A stretch of DNA of 29,590 nt from JAWKHR01 sp041394725 (GTDB taxonomy: Bacteria > Acidobacteriota > Vicinamibacteria > Vicinamibacterales > SCN-69-37). The notes beneath the pieces were generated by a model, which did no database searches, was not told the origin of the DNA, and saw nothing but the letters and a program-made list of their open reading frames with translations. Location: positions 1 through 29,590 of the forward strand of contig JAWKHR010000066.1 in assembly GCA_041394725.1 (NCBI GenBank). The letters are read 5' to 3'. Both the position numbers and the translations under genes were made by a program. Shown one piece after another: positions 1 through 6,580 of this stretch; position 1 is the stretch's first letter, and each line of letters begins with the position of its first letter.

Positions 1-2127
1 CGTGTCGAGCGCGCGGTCGAAGGCCGGCAGCGCCGCCGCCCAGTGCCGCTGCCGCGCCTCCAGCTCACCGAGGTTCGTGTAGCTGCTGCCGAGCTGCAGG
101 TGGTAGTCGAGCACGCTCGGGTGTTCGGCGGCGAGCCGCTCACGAATCGCCAGCTCCTTGCGGTACTCGGCGCCGCACTCGGCGTAGCGGGCCTGGAGCA
201 TGTGCACGCCCGCGAGGTTGGACCAGCTCGCCGCCAGGGCGTGCTGGTAATCGGGGTTGTCCGGCACGTCGCGGACCAGGCCCTCTCCGACCGTCGTGGC
301 TTCCCGCAGGATCGGCCCGGCCTCCTCCAGCCGGTTCGCCCGCGCGTAAAACGCCCCGAGGTTCACGTCGCTCATGACCAGCGCGTAGCGGTACCCGACG
401 GCGGCGGGCTGCCCCTCGACCAGCGCCTGGCGCAGGGTCCGCGCCTCGACGTAGGTCCGCTCGGCGTCGGCCGGGCGCTTCGTGCGCTCGAGGAGCTGCG
501 CGAAGTTGTCGAGCGTGTTGGCGAGCTGCACCGTCCAGTCGGCGTTGCCCGGCTGCCGGCCGAGCGCGCCACGGGTGAGGTCCAGCGACTGGCGGAAATG
601 TCCATCGGACAGCTCGTCCGCTCCGGTGTCGTATTCGGCCAGCGCCAGGTCGGCGGTGGCCGCGCCCAGGGCCGCGGCGACCGCGGGGTCGTCGGGACGG
701 CTCCCGCGCTCGCGTTCGTAGACCGCCATCGCCTGGGCATCGGCGTCGCGGGCCTTCGCCGAGTCGCCCATCGTCCGGCTGATTTCGGCCACGCGCGACC
801 AGGCGCGCCCCAGCTCCATCGCGGTCTCGTGCGACGCGGCGCCGCCGGCCTGCTGCGTGGTGAGCGTGACGTAGAACTGTCGCGCCGTGTCGAGCAGCTG
901 CCGCCGCAGGTCCTCGAGCCCGTGCGCCTTGAGTTCCGGGCTCTCGCCCACCCGCGTCAGGTAGCGGTCGACGGCGTCCTTGGCCAGCGTGAAGTTCTGT
1001 CGCGCCTCGTCCTCGGCGGCCGTCGCCCGGCGGAGGTTCTGCTGGGACCGGCCGTAGAGCACCGTCATCCCGATGGCGAGCGCCACGACGATGGCGACGG
1101 CCGCGCCGGCCGCCGCGAACGGCCCCTTGCGACGTGCCACGAGCTTGCGGAACTGGTACGCGAAGCTCGGCGGCCGCGCCTGGATCGGCTCGGAGGCCAG
1201 GTACCGCCGGACATCATCGGCCAGGGCGGCCGCGCTGGCGTAGCGCTCGTCGGTGGCCTTGGCCAGTGCCTTGCCGAGCATCACCTCGACGTCCGCGTCG
1301 AGCCGCGCCGGTCCCCGCCAGACCTGGCGAAGCGGTCGCGGCGGCGTCTCGCAGATGACGCGGATCGCGCCCATGAACGTGCTGCCGGGATCGTAGGGGC
1401 GCTGGCCGGCGAGCATCTCGTAGGCGATCACGCCGAGCGCGTAGACATCGGACCGCACGTCGATCTCGGTGGTCTCGCCCCGCGCCTGCTCCGGGCTCAT
1501 GTACGGCAGCGTGCCCTTGACCAGCCCCTCGGTCGAGGCCAGCGTGGTCGCCATGTCGGCGTCGACGATCCGCGCCAGGCCGAAGTCCAGGATCTTGATG
1601 CCCGGCGTTCCCGACGCATCTGGCGGCGTGACGATGATGTTCGACGGCTTGAGGTCGCGGTGGATGACGCCGCGCTGGTGCGCGTAGTGCACCGCGTCGG
1701 CGATGCGCGCCACCAGCCCGAGCCGGAATCGGAGTTCCGCCTCGTCGAGCGTCGCGGGACGGCCCGCCAGGAACCGGTCGAGCGTCTCGCCGGTCGCGAG
1801 CTCCATGGCGAGGAAGTGCTGGCCGTCGCGCGTCTGACCGGCTTCGTAGACGGCGGCGATGTCGGGGTGCCGGAGCCGCGCCAGCGTCTCGGCCTCGCGC
1901 TGGAAGAGCCGCACGTGCAGCTCGTCGCCAATCGGCCCGCCGCGGATCACCTTGAGCGCGACGCGGCGCCTGGGGCTCGGCTGCTCGGCCTCGTAGACGA
2001 CGCCCATCCCGCCCTCGCCGAGCCGGCGGATGACGCGGTACTCCCCGATGGTCGATGGCAGCCCCGGCGGGGCGGGGGTACCAGGCCCGGACGCGTCGGA
2101 CAGGCGGGTATCGTCGTGATCGGCCAT
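1..2127 (-). CDS. Transmembrane serine/threonine protein kinase with TPR-like C-terminal half (partial, 3' end off window)
   Basis: The frame is open from an ATG at 2127 to the left edge (709 codons seen, no stop), so the C-terminus is missing. A Hanks-type kinase domain occupies roughly residues 28–290: Gly-rich loop LGEGGMGVVYEA (36–47), VALK lysine K59, catalytic HRDLKPSN with D158, DFGLAR with D181, and an SPEQARGE activation-loop/P+1 motif. A basic stretch is followed by one membrane helix at about 335–358. The rest (about 370–709) is Ala/Leu-rich helical sequence with TPR-like character (for example LGSSYTNLGELEARQRHW). The family phosphorylates Ser/Thr on partner proteins at the inner membrane; the TPR half probably binds a partner or ligand, which is inference. 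No Shine-Dalgarno is seen; an extended -10-like TGCTACCAT ends 10 bases before the ATG. It is divergent from the SdpI-like operon. Confidence 0.93.
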   Translation of the reverse strand, partial: MADHDDTRLSDASGPGTPAPPGLPSTIGEYRVIRRLGEGGMGVVYEAEQPSPRRRVALKVIRGGPIGDELHVRLFQREAETLARLRHPDIAAVYEAGQTRDGQHFLAMELATGETLDRFLAGRPATLDEAELRFRLGLVARIADAVHYAHQRGVIHRDLKPSNIIVTPPDASGTPGIKILDFGLARIVDADMATTLASTEGLVKGTLPYMSPEQARGETTEIDVRSDVYALGVIAYEMLAGQRPYDPGSTFMGAIRVICETPPRPLRQVWRGPARLDADVEVMLGKALAKATDERYASAAALADDVRRYLASEPIQARPPSFAYQFRKLVARRKGPFAAAGAAVAIVVALAIGMTVLYGRSQQNLRRATAAEDEARQNFTLAKDAVDRYLTRVGESPELKAHGLEDLRRQLLDTARQFYVTLTTQQAGGAASHETAMELGRAWSRVAEISRTMGDSAKARDADAQAMAVYERERGSRPDDPAVAAALGAATADLALAEYDTGADELSDGHFRQSLDLTRGALGRQPGNADWTVQLANTLDNFAQLLERTKRPADAERTYVEARTLRQALVEGQPAAVGYRYALVMSDVNLGAFYARANRLEEAGPILREATTVGEGLVRDVPDNPDYQHALAASWSNLAGVHMLQARYAECGAEYRKELAIRERLAAEHPSVLDYHLQLGSSYTNLGELEARQRHWAAALPAFDRALDT

Positions 2128-2137
2128 AGGCGGCCTG

Positions 2138-2143
2138 ATGGTA
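2138..2143 (-). promoter_or_regulatory. Candidate extended -10 for the kinase gene
   Basis: On the minus strand TGC-TACCAT lies 10 bases before the kinase ATG at 2127. No convincing -35 is seen at the usual spacing. With this -10 the transcript would start at or next to the ATG. Confidence 0.25.
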
Positions 2144-2267
2144 GCAGGGACTCTCCTCCTGACATCCCGGAGGTCGATCGCCCACACACTCCAGGCATCA
2201 AAGGGGACGATGAGGGGGCTGGACCAGATGGGCCCTGATCGGCGCCGCGCGCCGCGCCCGATCCGGC

Positions 2268-2296
2268 TTGACAATATTTCGATGATTAGCTAACGT
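2268..2296 (+). promoter_or_regulatory. Sigma-70-like promoter with overlapping palindrome, upstream of the SdpI-like/ArsR/thioredoxin operon
   Basis: A perfect TTGACA (2268–2273) is followed by a 17-base spacer and TAACGT (2291–2296). The 8-bp palindrome TTAGCTAA (2286–2293) overlaps the -10, and a looser GATGA…TCATC pair (2281–2309) surrounds it. The AT-rich patch contrasts with the GC-rich surroundings. Because an ArsR repressor is encoded in the operon, the palindrome is a reasonable autorepression operator; that assignment is inference. Confidence 0.55.
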
Positions 2297-2309
2297 TTGA
2301 ATCGTCATC

Positions 2310-2954
2310 ATGGCGGTGCCCCGATCGATCGCCGACATCCTCCGCCGGGAGCGCGCCGCGGTCGCCACGGCGCTGGTCGTCGTGCTGCTGGGCAGCGTGA
2401 ACTGGGCGCAGGACCCGGGCCGGGCCGACCGGTGGCTCCGGGCGATGCTCCTGCTGCCGGGCATCATTCTCGCCGCGGCGCTCTGGTACGCCTGGGGCCG
2501 CCGGACGGGTCGAACCGGGGACGATCCCGCGCGGCAGCGCTATGTCCACGACGCGCTGATGCTCGGGGTGCTCGCGATCGGCATCCGGATGATCACGCTG
2601 TTCAGCCTCGAGATCTGGGTCCGGTACGGCGACCACGCGGCGGACCTCGAGGCCGAGCGGCGCCTGCTCGGCCTCTCGACGGCGGCCGTCTTCCTCGTCC
2701 TCGGCAACGCGGTCCCGAAGATCCTGACGCCGCTGTCGATGCTGCCCCTGCAGCTGGCCGAACGGGTGACGCGCGCGCGGCGCGTCCTCGGGACGACCTG
2801 GGTCCTGCTCGGCCTCACCCTGGTCGTCGCGTATCTCGCGGCGCCGCTCGCGCTGGCGCAGGCCGCCGGGCGCGTGGCCGCCGGCGGCGGCGCACTGAGC
2901 GTGGTCGCCGCCATCGTGTGGATGAACGCCGGCCCGTCCGGGAGCGACGCGTGA
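2310..2954 (+). CDS. SdpI-like multi-pass membrane protein
   Basis: A 214-residue, very hydrophobic protein with about five or six membrane helices (near 16–33, 44–62, 80–103, 122–140, 160–182 and 190–206). A GNAVPKILTPL segment near residue 130, followed by RVTRARRVLGTTWVLLGL, recalls the GN-x-PK…THR-x-G region of SdpI immunity/signal proteins. The match is loose, so the family call is tentative. In Bacillus, SdpI pairs with an ArsR-type autorepressor (SdpR) and confers resistance to the SdpC toxin. Here an ArsR gene follows with a 4-base overlap, which supports the analogy. No Shine-Dalgarno precedes the ATG, which lies 13 bases after the predicted -10, so a leaderless or near-leaderless transcript is likely. 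Confidence 0.8.
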   Translation: MAVPRSIADILRRERAAVATALVVVLLGSVNWAQDPGRADRWLRAMLLLPGIILAAALWYAWGRRTGRTGDDPARQRYVHDALMLGVLAIGIRMITLFSLEIWVRYGDHAADLEAERRLLGLSTAAVFLVLGNAVPKILTPLSMLPLQLAERVTRARRVLGTTWVLLGLTLVVAYLAAPLALAQAAGRVAAGGGALSVVAAIVWMNAGPSGSDA

Positions 2955-3283
2955 CGAACAACAAGGTCTTCAAGGCGCTCGCCGACCCGACGCGCCGCCG
3001 CGTCCTCGAACTGCTCCGCGAGGGCGCCCGGACCGCCGGGGACCTCGCCGGCCGCTTCCCCGTGTCGAAGCCGACCATGTCGGCGCACTTCGCCGTGCTG
3101 CAGGAGGCCGGCCTCATCGAGGCCGAGAAGGACGGCCGCACCATCTATTACCGGCTGAAGATGTCGGTTCTCGAGGGCGCGCTCCTCGGGTTCGCCCAGC
3201 GGTTCGGCCTCGACGCGCCGGCCAGGGTCGGCACGCCGAAGAAGAAGGAGCGGCTGGTGCTCCGGCGCCGGGAGGCCTCATGA
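2951..3283 (+). CDS. ArsR-family winged-helix transcriptional repressor
   Basis: A 110-residue protein beginning with GTG at 2951, overlapping the stop of the membrane protein (GTGA) and preceded by GGGAG 6 bases upstream. The opening FKALADPTRRRVLELL is the classic ArsR N-terminal signature, followed by the recognition helix region VSKPTMSAHFAVLQEAGL and the wing EKDGRTIYYRL. No Cys-rich metal-binding motif such as ELCVCDL is present, so a metal inducer is unlikely. This is the autorepressor/SdpR-like or SmtB/ArsR subgroup of uncertain signal. It probably represses its own operon by binding the palindrome at 2286–2293 (inference). The C-terminal tail is basic (KKKERLVLRRR). Confidence 0.92.
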   Translation: MTNNKVFKALADPTRRRVLELLREGARTAGDLAGRFPVSKPTMSAHFAVLQEAGLIEAEKDGRTIYYRLKMSVLEGALLGFAQRFGLDAPARVGTPKKKERLVLRRREAS

Positions 3284-3573
3284 CGGACGGGAAGCTCGCG
3301 GTCACCTTCTATCACTCGGTCGTCTGTCCGCGCTGCCACTACTCCGGCCACGCGCTTCGCACCGTGCTCCGGACGCGCGACGACGTCGAGGTGACGAGCC
3401 TCGAGATCCTCACGCACCGGGCGGAGGCCCGGCGCGACGGCGTGCGCACGGTGCCCGCCCTCGTCGCCCGCGGCCGGTCGCTCGCGGGCTTCGTGCTGAC
3501 CGCGGGCCGGATCGAGCGCTTCCTCGCCGAGGTCGCGGCCGAGCCGCCCGCGACGACCGCCACGCGCGGCTGA
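3280..3573 (+). CDS. Small glutaredoxin/thioredoxin-fold protein with CPRC motif
   Basis: A 97-residue protein with ATG at 3280, overlapping the ArsR stop by ATGA, so it is translationally coupled as the third gene. The N-terminal strand LAVTFYHSVVC leads into C16-P-R-C19, the position of the CxxC redox site in thioredoxin-like proteins. TVPALVARGR supplies the cis-Pro element after a TVP. No signal peptide is visible, so it should act in the cytoplasm. Substrate unknown. Its place in a SdpI-like/ArsR operon is unusual and may point to a thiol or membrane stress response (inference). Confidence 0.82.
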   Translation: MTDGKLAVTFYHSVVCPRCHYSGHALRTVLRTRDDVEVTSLEILTHRAEARRDGVRTVPALVARGRSLAGFVLTAGRIERFLAEVAAEPPATTATRG

Positions 3574-3796
3574 ATCGCCAGCCTGATCGCGGGACGCGCC
3601 GACGTCGCCGGCCACGCCGGTCGCCCCCCGTCCGGACCACGCCCGCCCGGACGCGGGAGTTGACGACGCCGGCCTCGCTTGCGAGGATCCCGGAGGGCGC
3701 ACCGCGCGCCCGTCCGTGCCGGCTGGCCTCCGCGCTGGTCTTCCCTCGAACCCGTCGAATTCGTCGAATTCGCCGACTTCCACGAGGAGCGACGCG
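3574..3796. other. Intergenic stretch with short repeats, no gene seen
   Basis: This stretch of 223 bases holds a 14-bp palindrome CCTCGCTTGCGAGG (3673–3686) and a tandem nonamer GTCGAATTC repeated at 3754–3762 and 3763–3771. No ORF with natural-looking sequence was found on either strand. The palindrome could be a hairpin between the trio and the methyltransferase gene, but no T-tract follows it. Confidence 0.4.
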
Positions 3797-4618
3797 ATGC
3801 CCGAGCGAGACTTCGATCGCGGCTACGACCGCAATCCCGCCGAGAACTACGAGCGCTTCTTCGTGCCCGCCATCGGCGCGCCGGTGGCGCGGGATCTCGT
3901 CACCCGCGCCGATCTGCACGAGGGCGAGCGCGTCCTCGACGTCGCCTGCGGCACCGGCATCGTCACCCGCCTGGCCGCCGAGCGCGTGGGCGAGCGCGGC
4001 GCCGTCACCGGCGTGGACATCAACCCGGCGATGCTGGCCGTGGCCGAGCGGCGGGTCTCGGGCCCGTCGTTGCTGACCTGGCGGCGGGCGAACGCCGAGA
4101 AGCTGCCGCTGGCGGCGGCGTCGTTCGACGCCGCGCTGTGCCAGATGAGCCTGCAGTTCATGTCCACGCCGGACGTCGCGCTCGGCGAGATGCGGCGCGT
4201 GCTGGTCGAGGGCGGCCGCCTCGCGCTGAACGTCCCCGGCCCCGCGGCGCCGTTCTTCCACGCCGTGGCCGGCGCGCTCGGCCGGCACGCCGGCCCGGAC
4301 GCCGCGCGCTTCGTGAAGACCGTGTTCGCCATCGACGACCCGGCGGTGCTCGAGCGGCGGATCGCCGACGCCGGCTTCGAGTCGCCCGAGGTGCGGGCCG
4401 ACCGGAAGACGCTGCACCTGCCGCCGCCATCGACGTTCCTGTGGCAGTACATCGCGAGCACGCCGCTGGCTGGCGCCCTCGATCAGGTCGACGACGAGGC
4501 GCGCGCGGCGATCGAGCGCGAGGTGGTGCGCGAGTGCCGGCCGTTCCAGACGGCGCGCGGGATGGACGTCCAGCAGCCGATCATCACGGCGCTGGCCCGA
4601 AAGCCCGCGGCGGCGTGA
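3797..4618 (+). CDS. Class I SAM-dependent methyltransferase
   Basis: A 273-residue protein. I chose the ATG at 3797 because GAGGAG sits 7 bases upstream and the N-terminal extension from 3716 is low-complexity Ser/Asn/Pro. Motif I VLDVACGTGIVTRLA (about 47–61) and the acidic end of strand 2 VTGVDINPAML define the Rossmann SAM site. The post-motif LPLAAASFDAALCQMSLQFM is typical of the UbiE/Methyltransf_11 group. The acceptor is unknown. It stands alone on the plus strand and converges on the FG-GAP gene. Confidence 0.9.
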   Translation: MPERDFDRGYDRNPAENYERFFVPAIGAPVARDLVTRADLHEGERVLDVACGTGIVTRLAAERVGERGAVTGVDINPAMLAVAERRVSGPSLLTWRRANAEKLPLAAASFDAALCQMSLQFMSTPDVALGEMRRVLVEGGRLALNVPGPAAPFFHAVAGALGRHAGPDAARFVKTVFAIDDPAVLERRIADAGFESPEVRADRKTLHLPPPSTFLWQYIASTPLAGALDQVDDEARAAIEREVVRECRPFQTARGMDVQQPIITALARKPAAA

Positions 4619-4652
4619 GCCCGCGGGTTCCGGCGTCGCGGACCGTGGCCGC

Positions 4653-5849
4653 TCAGCCGCCCCCGGCGACGCCCGGCGCGCCGAAATAGAGCATGTTCGG
4701 CGCGTCCGATCGCGCCATCGCGATGTCCAGGACGCCGTCCTCGTCGAGGTCGCCGACCGCGAAGCCGTAGGCGGCGCCCTCGGCGTCCCCGAACGGCACG
4801 GCGTGAAACGTCCGCGGGCCGTCGTTGAAGAAGACGATCGGCCGCGCCTCGACGTAGCCCACGATCACGTCCGGCCGCCCGTTCCGATCCAGGTCGGCGA
4901 CCGCGATGGCGTACGGCCTCGTGCCCTCCGGGCCCAGCGCCTGCGCCGCGGAGAACGTCAGGCCGGCGCCGCCCCAGAAGACCGCCGGGCCGGTCCGCTC
5001 GTCGATGACGGCGATGTCCACCACGCCGTCGCCGTCGAGGTCGGCCGGCGCGGCACTGCGAATCGCGGCGTCTGGCGGCCCGAACGGCCGGCGCGCCGGA
5101 AACGCGCCCGTCCCGTCGTTCAGGTAGACGAAGCTCTGCCCCTCGTCGCGATACGGCACGACCAGGTCGGGCGATCCGTCGCCGTTGAAGTCGCCGGGCG
5201 TGATCGTCGTCGCCGACCCCCGGCTCACCACCACGCAGTCCTCGGCGAAGCGGCCTCCCTCGACACCGAAGCACGCGTAGCTCGGCCCCGGGTCGGGCGC
5301 GGATCGGTTCGCGAGGATGACGTCCGGCCGCGTGTCGCCGTCGAGGTCGGCCACGCTGATGTGTCGGGTCGCCCACTCCCCCTTTCCGAACGCGGCGCCG
5401 AGGGTGAACCGGCCGTGCCCGTCGTTGAGGTGGATGACCTTGGCGTCGGGACTGTCGTTGCTGACGACGACGTCGAGGTCGCCGTCGCGGTCCACGTCCA
5501 CGAGGACGCCCGAATACGAGCGATCCGCCGGTCCCCCGAGCGGGTAGGCCGGCTCGAACGAGCCGTCGCCGCGCCCGAGCAGCACCAGGTCCTCGAGCGG
5601 CCAGTGCCGGCCCTTGACGAGCACGATGTCCTGGTGGCCGTCGGCGTTCACGTCCCCGATGGACACGTTGGCGGACGTCGCGGCCGACGTCTCGAGCGCG
5701 AGGCCGCGGTCGAAGCGCCTCGCGCCAGCCGCAGCGGAAGCGCCACCGGCGCCACCGCTGGCCGGCGCCGGCGCCGGCGAGCATCCGCACAGCAGGGCGC
5801 CCACGCAGAGGAACAGGATCGGCCGGCGGACGAGGGAGATCGATGTCAT
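4653..5849 (-). CDS. FG-GAP/VCBS-repeat lipoprotein (predicted seven-bladed propeller)
   Basis: A 398-residue protein from the ATG at 5849, which has GAGGA upstream; an in-frame GTG at 5870 is less likely. A signal peptide ends in lipobox LCGC with lipid-accepting Cys23, so an envelope lipoprotein is predicted. After an Ala/Gly-rich linker come seven repeats, each with a Ca-binding-like Asp loop: DVNADGHQD, DVDRDGDLD, DLDGDTRPD, DFNGDGSPD, DLDGDGVVD, DLDRNGRPD and DLDEDGVLD. This matches FG-GAP repeats that build integrin-like beta-propellers. Proteins of this type bind other proteins or surfaces; the ligand here is unknown. It is the last gene of the S9–DUF2490–FG-GAP cluster, 25 bases after the barrel stop. 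Confidence 0.9.
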   Translation of the reverse strand: MTSISLVRRPILFLCVGALLCGCSPAPAPASGGAGGASAAAGARRFDRGLALETSAATSANVSIGDVNADGHQDIVLVKGRHWPLEDLVLLGRGDGSFEPAYPLGGPADRSYSGVLVDVDRDGDLDVVVSNDSPDAKVIHLNDGHGRFTLGAAFGKGEWATRHISVADLDGDTRPDVILANRSAPDPGPSYACFGVEGGRFAEDCVVVSRGSATTITPGDFNGDGSPDLVVPYRDEGQSFVYLNDGTGAFPARRPFGPPDAAIRSAAPADLDGDGVVDIAVIDERTGPAVFWGGAGLTFSAAQALGPEGTRPYAIAVADLDRNGRPDVIVGYVEARPIVFFNDGPRTFHAVPFGDAEGAAYGFAVGDLDEDGVLDIAMARSDAPNMLYFGAPGVAGGG

Positions 5850-5874
5850 CGCGTCCTCAGGGTAGCGCACGGCG

Positions 5875-6564
5875 TCAGAACGGGATCCCGAGCGCCACCG
5901 ACAGCACGTGATTCACCCGGCTCCGCCCGCCGTGGCCCGGGATGAAGTGGTGCAGGTAGCCCACCTCGAGGCGCGTCGTCCCCACGGGGACCGAGACTCC
6001 GGCGAACACCCGGTTCTGGTCCACGCCGCGACGGGTGCGCGCGCCGGCGTCGGCGTGCACGAAGATCTCCTCGTAGCCGGTGAGCGCCACGCGGCTGCCC
6101 GCGCGCCAGGGATGCGTGAAACGCACCTGCTGGCGCAGGCGCGTCACGCTCCCGTCGTTGCCATCGATGAACCGCGCCTCGACCCGCGACCGGAACGCCC
6201 ACGTGCCGCCAGGCGCCGGCGCGGTCGCGGCGAACTGGCCGTACACCCGATGCTCGACGACGTCGCCGGCCGGGGCGAACTGGCGGGCGTAGAGGTACCC
6301 GCCCCCGACGGTCGTCCGCGGCGAAATGCGCCGGAACAGGCTCGGGCGCACGGCCAGCACGTCCAGCGTCCCCAGGCCGTCGCGGCTGCGCACGATCCCT
6401 TCGACCGTCGTGAACCACGGCGACCCCGGGCGCGGCCTCGGCTGCGCGGTCACCACGAGCCACGCCCGGTGATCGGAGATCGTCTGGGCCGAGGCCTTCG
6501 CCGCTCCCCCCGCCAGCAGGATCGCACCCGCCACCCACACCCCCAGCTTCGATGCACGCGACAT
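5875..6564 (-). CDS. DUF2490-type outer-membrane beta-barrel protein
   Basis: A 229-residue protein with an N-terminal signal peptide (cleavage expected after ASA, near residue 26) and alternating polar/hydrophobic strands ending in a C-terminal Phe (GIPF), as in outer-membrane barrels. The core and C-terminal strand pattern WLVVTAQ, RQQVRFTHPW, DQNRVFAGVSV, RLEVGYLHHF, NHVLSVALG fits DUF2490. The function of this family is unknown. GGGAGG lies about 10 bases before the ATG. It begins 16 bases after the S9 peptidase stop, so co-transcription is likely. Confidence 0.85.
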   Translation of the reverse strand: MSRASKLGVWVAGAILLAGGAAKASAQTISDHRAWLVVTAQPRPRPGSPWFTTVEGIVRSRDGLGTLDVLAVRPSLFRRISPRTTVGGGYLYARQFAPAGDVVEHRVYGQFAATAPAPGGTWAFRSRVEARFIDGNDGSVTRLRQQVRFTHPWRAGSRVALTGYEEIFVHADAGARTRRGVDQNRVFAGVSVPVGTTRLEVGYLHHFIPGHGGRSRVNHVLSVALGIPF

Positions 6565-6580
6565 CCCGGCGACGCCTCCC

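Noticed and set aside
43..2238. 731-codon ORF on the plus strand opposite the kinase gene
   Set aside because: It is antisense to a clear kinase with all catalytic motifs; its translation is Arg/Gly/Val-rich with no fold pattern. Long antisense frames are expected at this GC content.
2297..3283. 328-codon frame joining the region of the membrane protein to the ArsR gene
   Set aside because: Only the last 110 codons look real; the first part is a shadow of the hydrophobic protein in the other frame. The ArsR start is the GTG at 2951.
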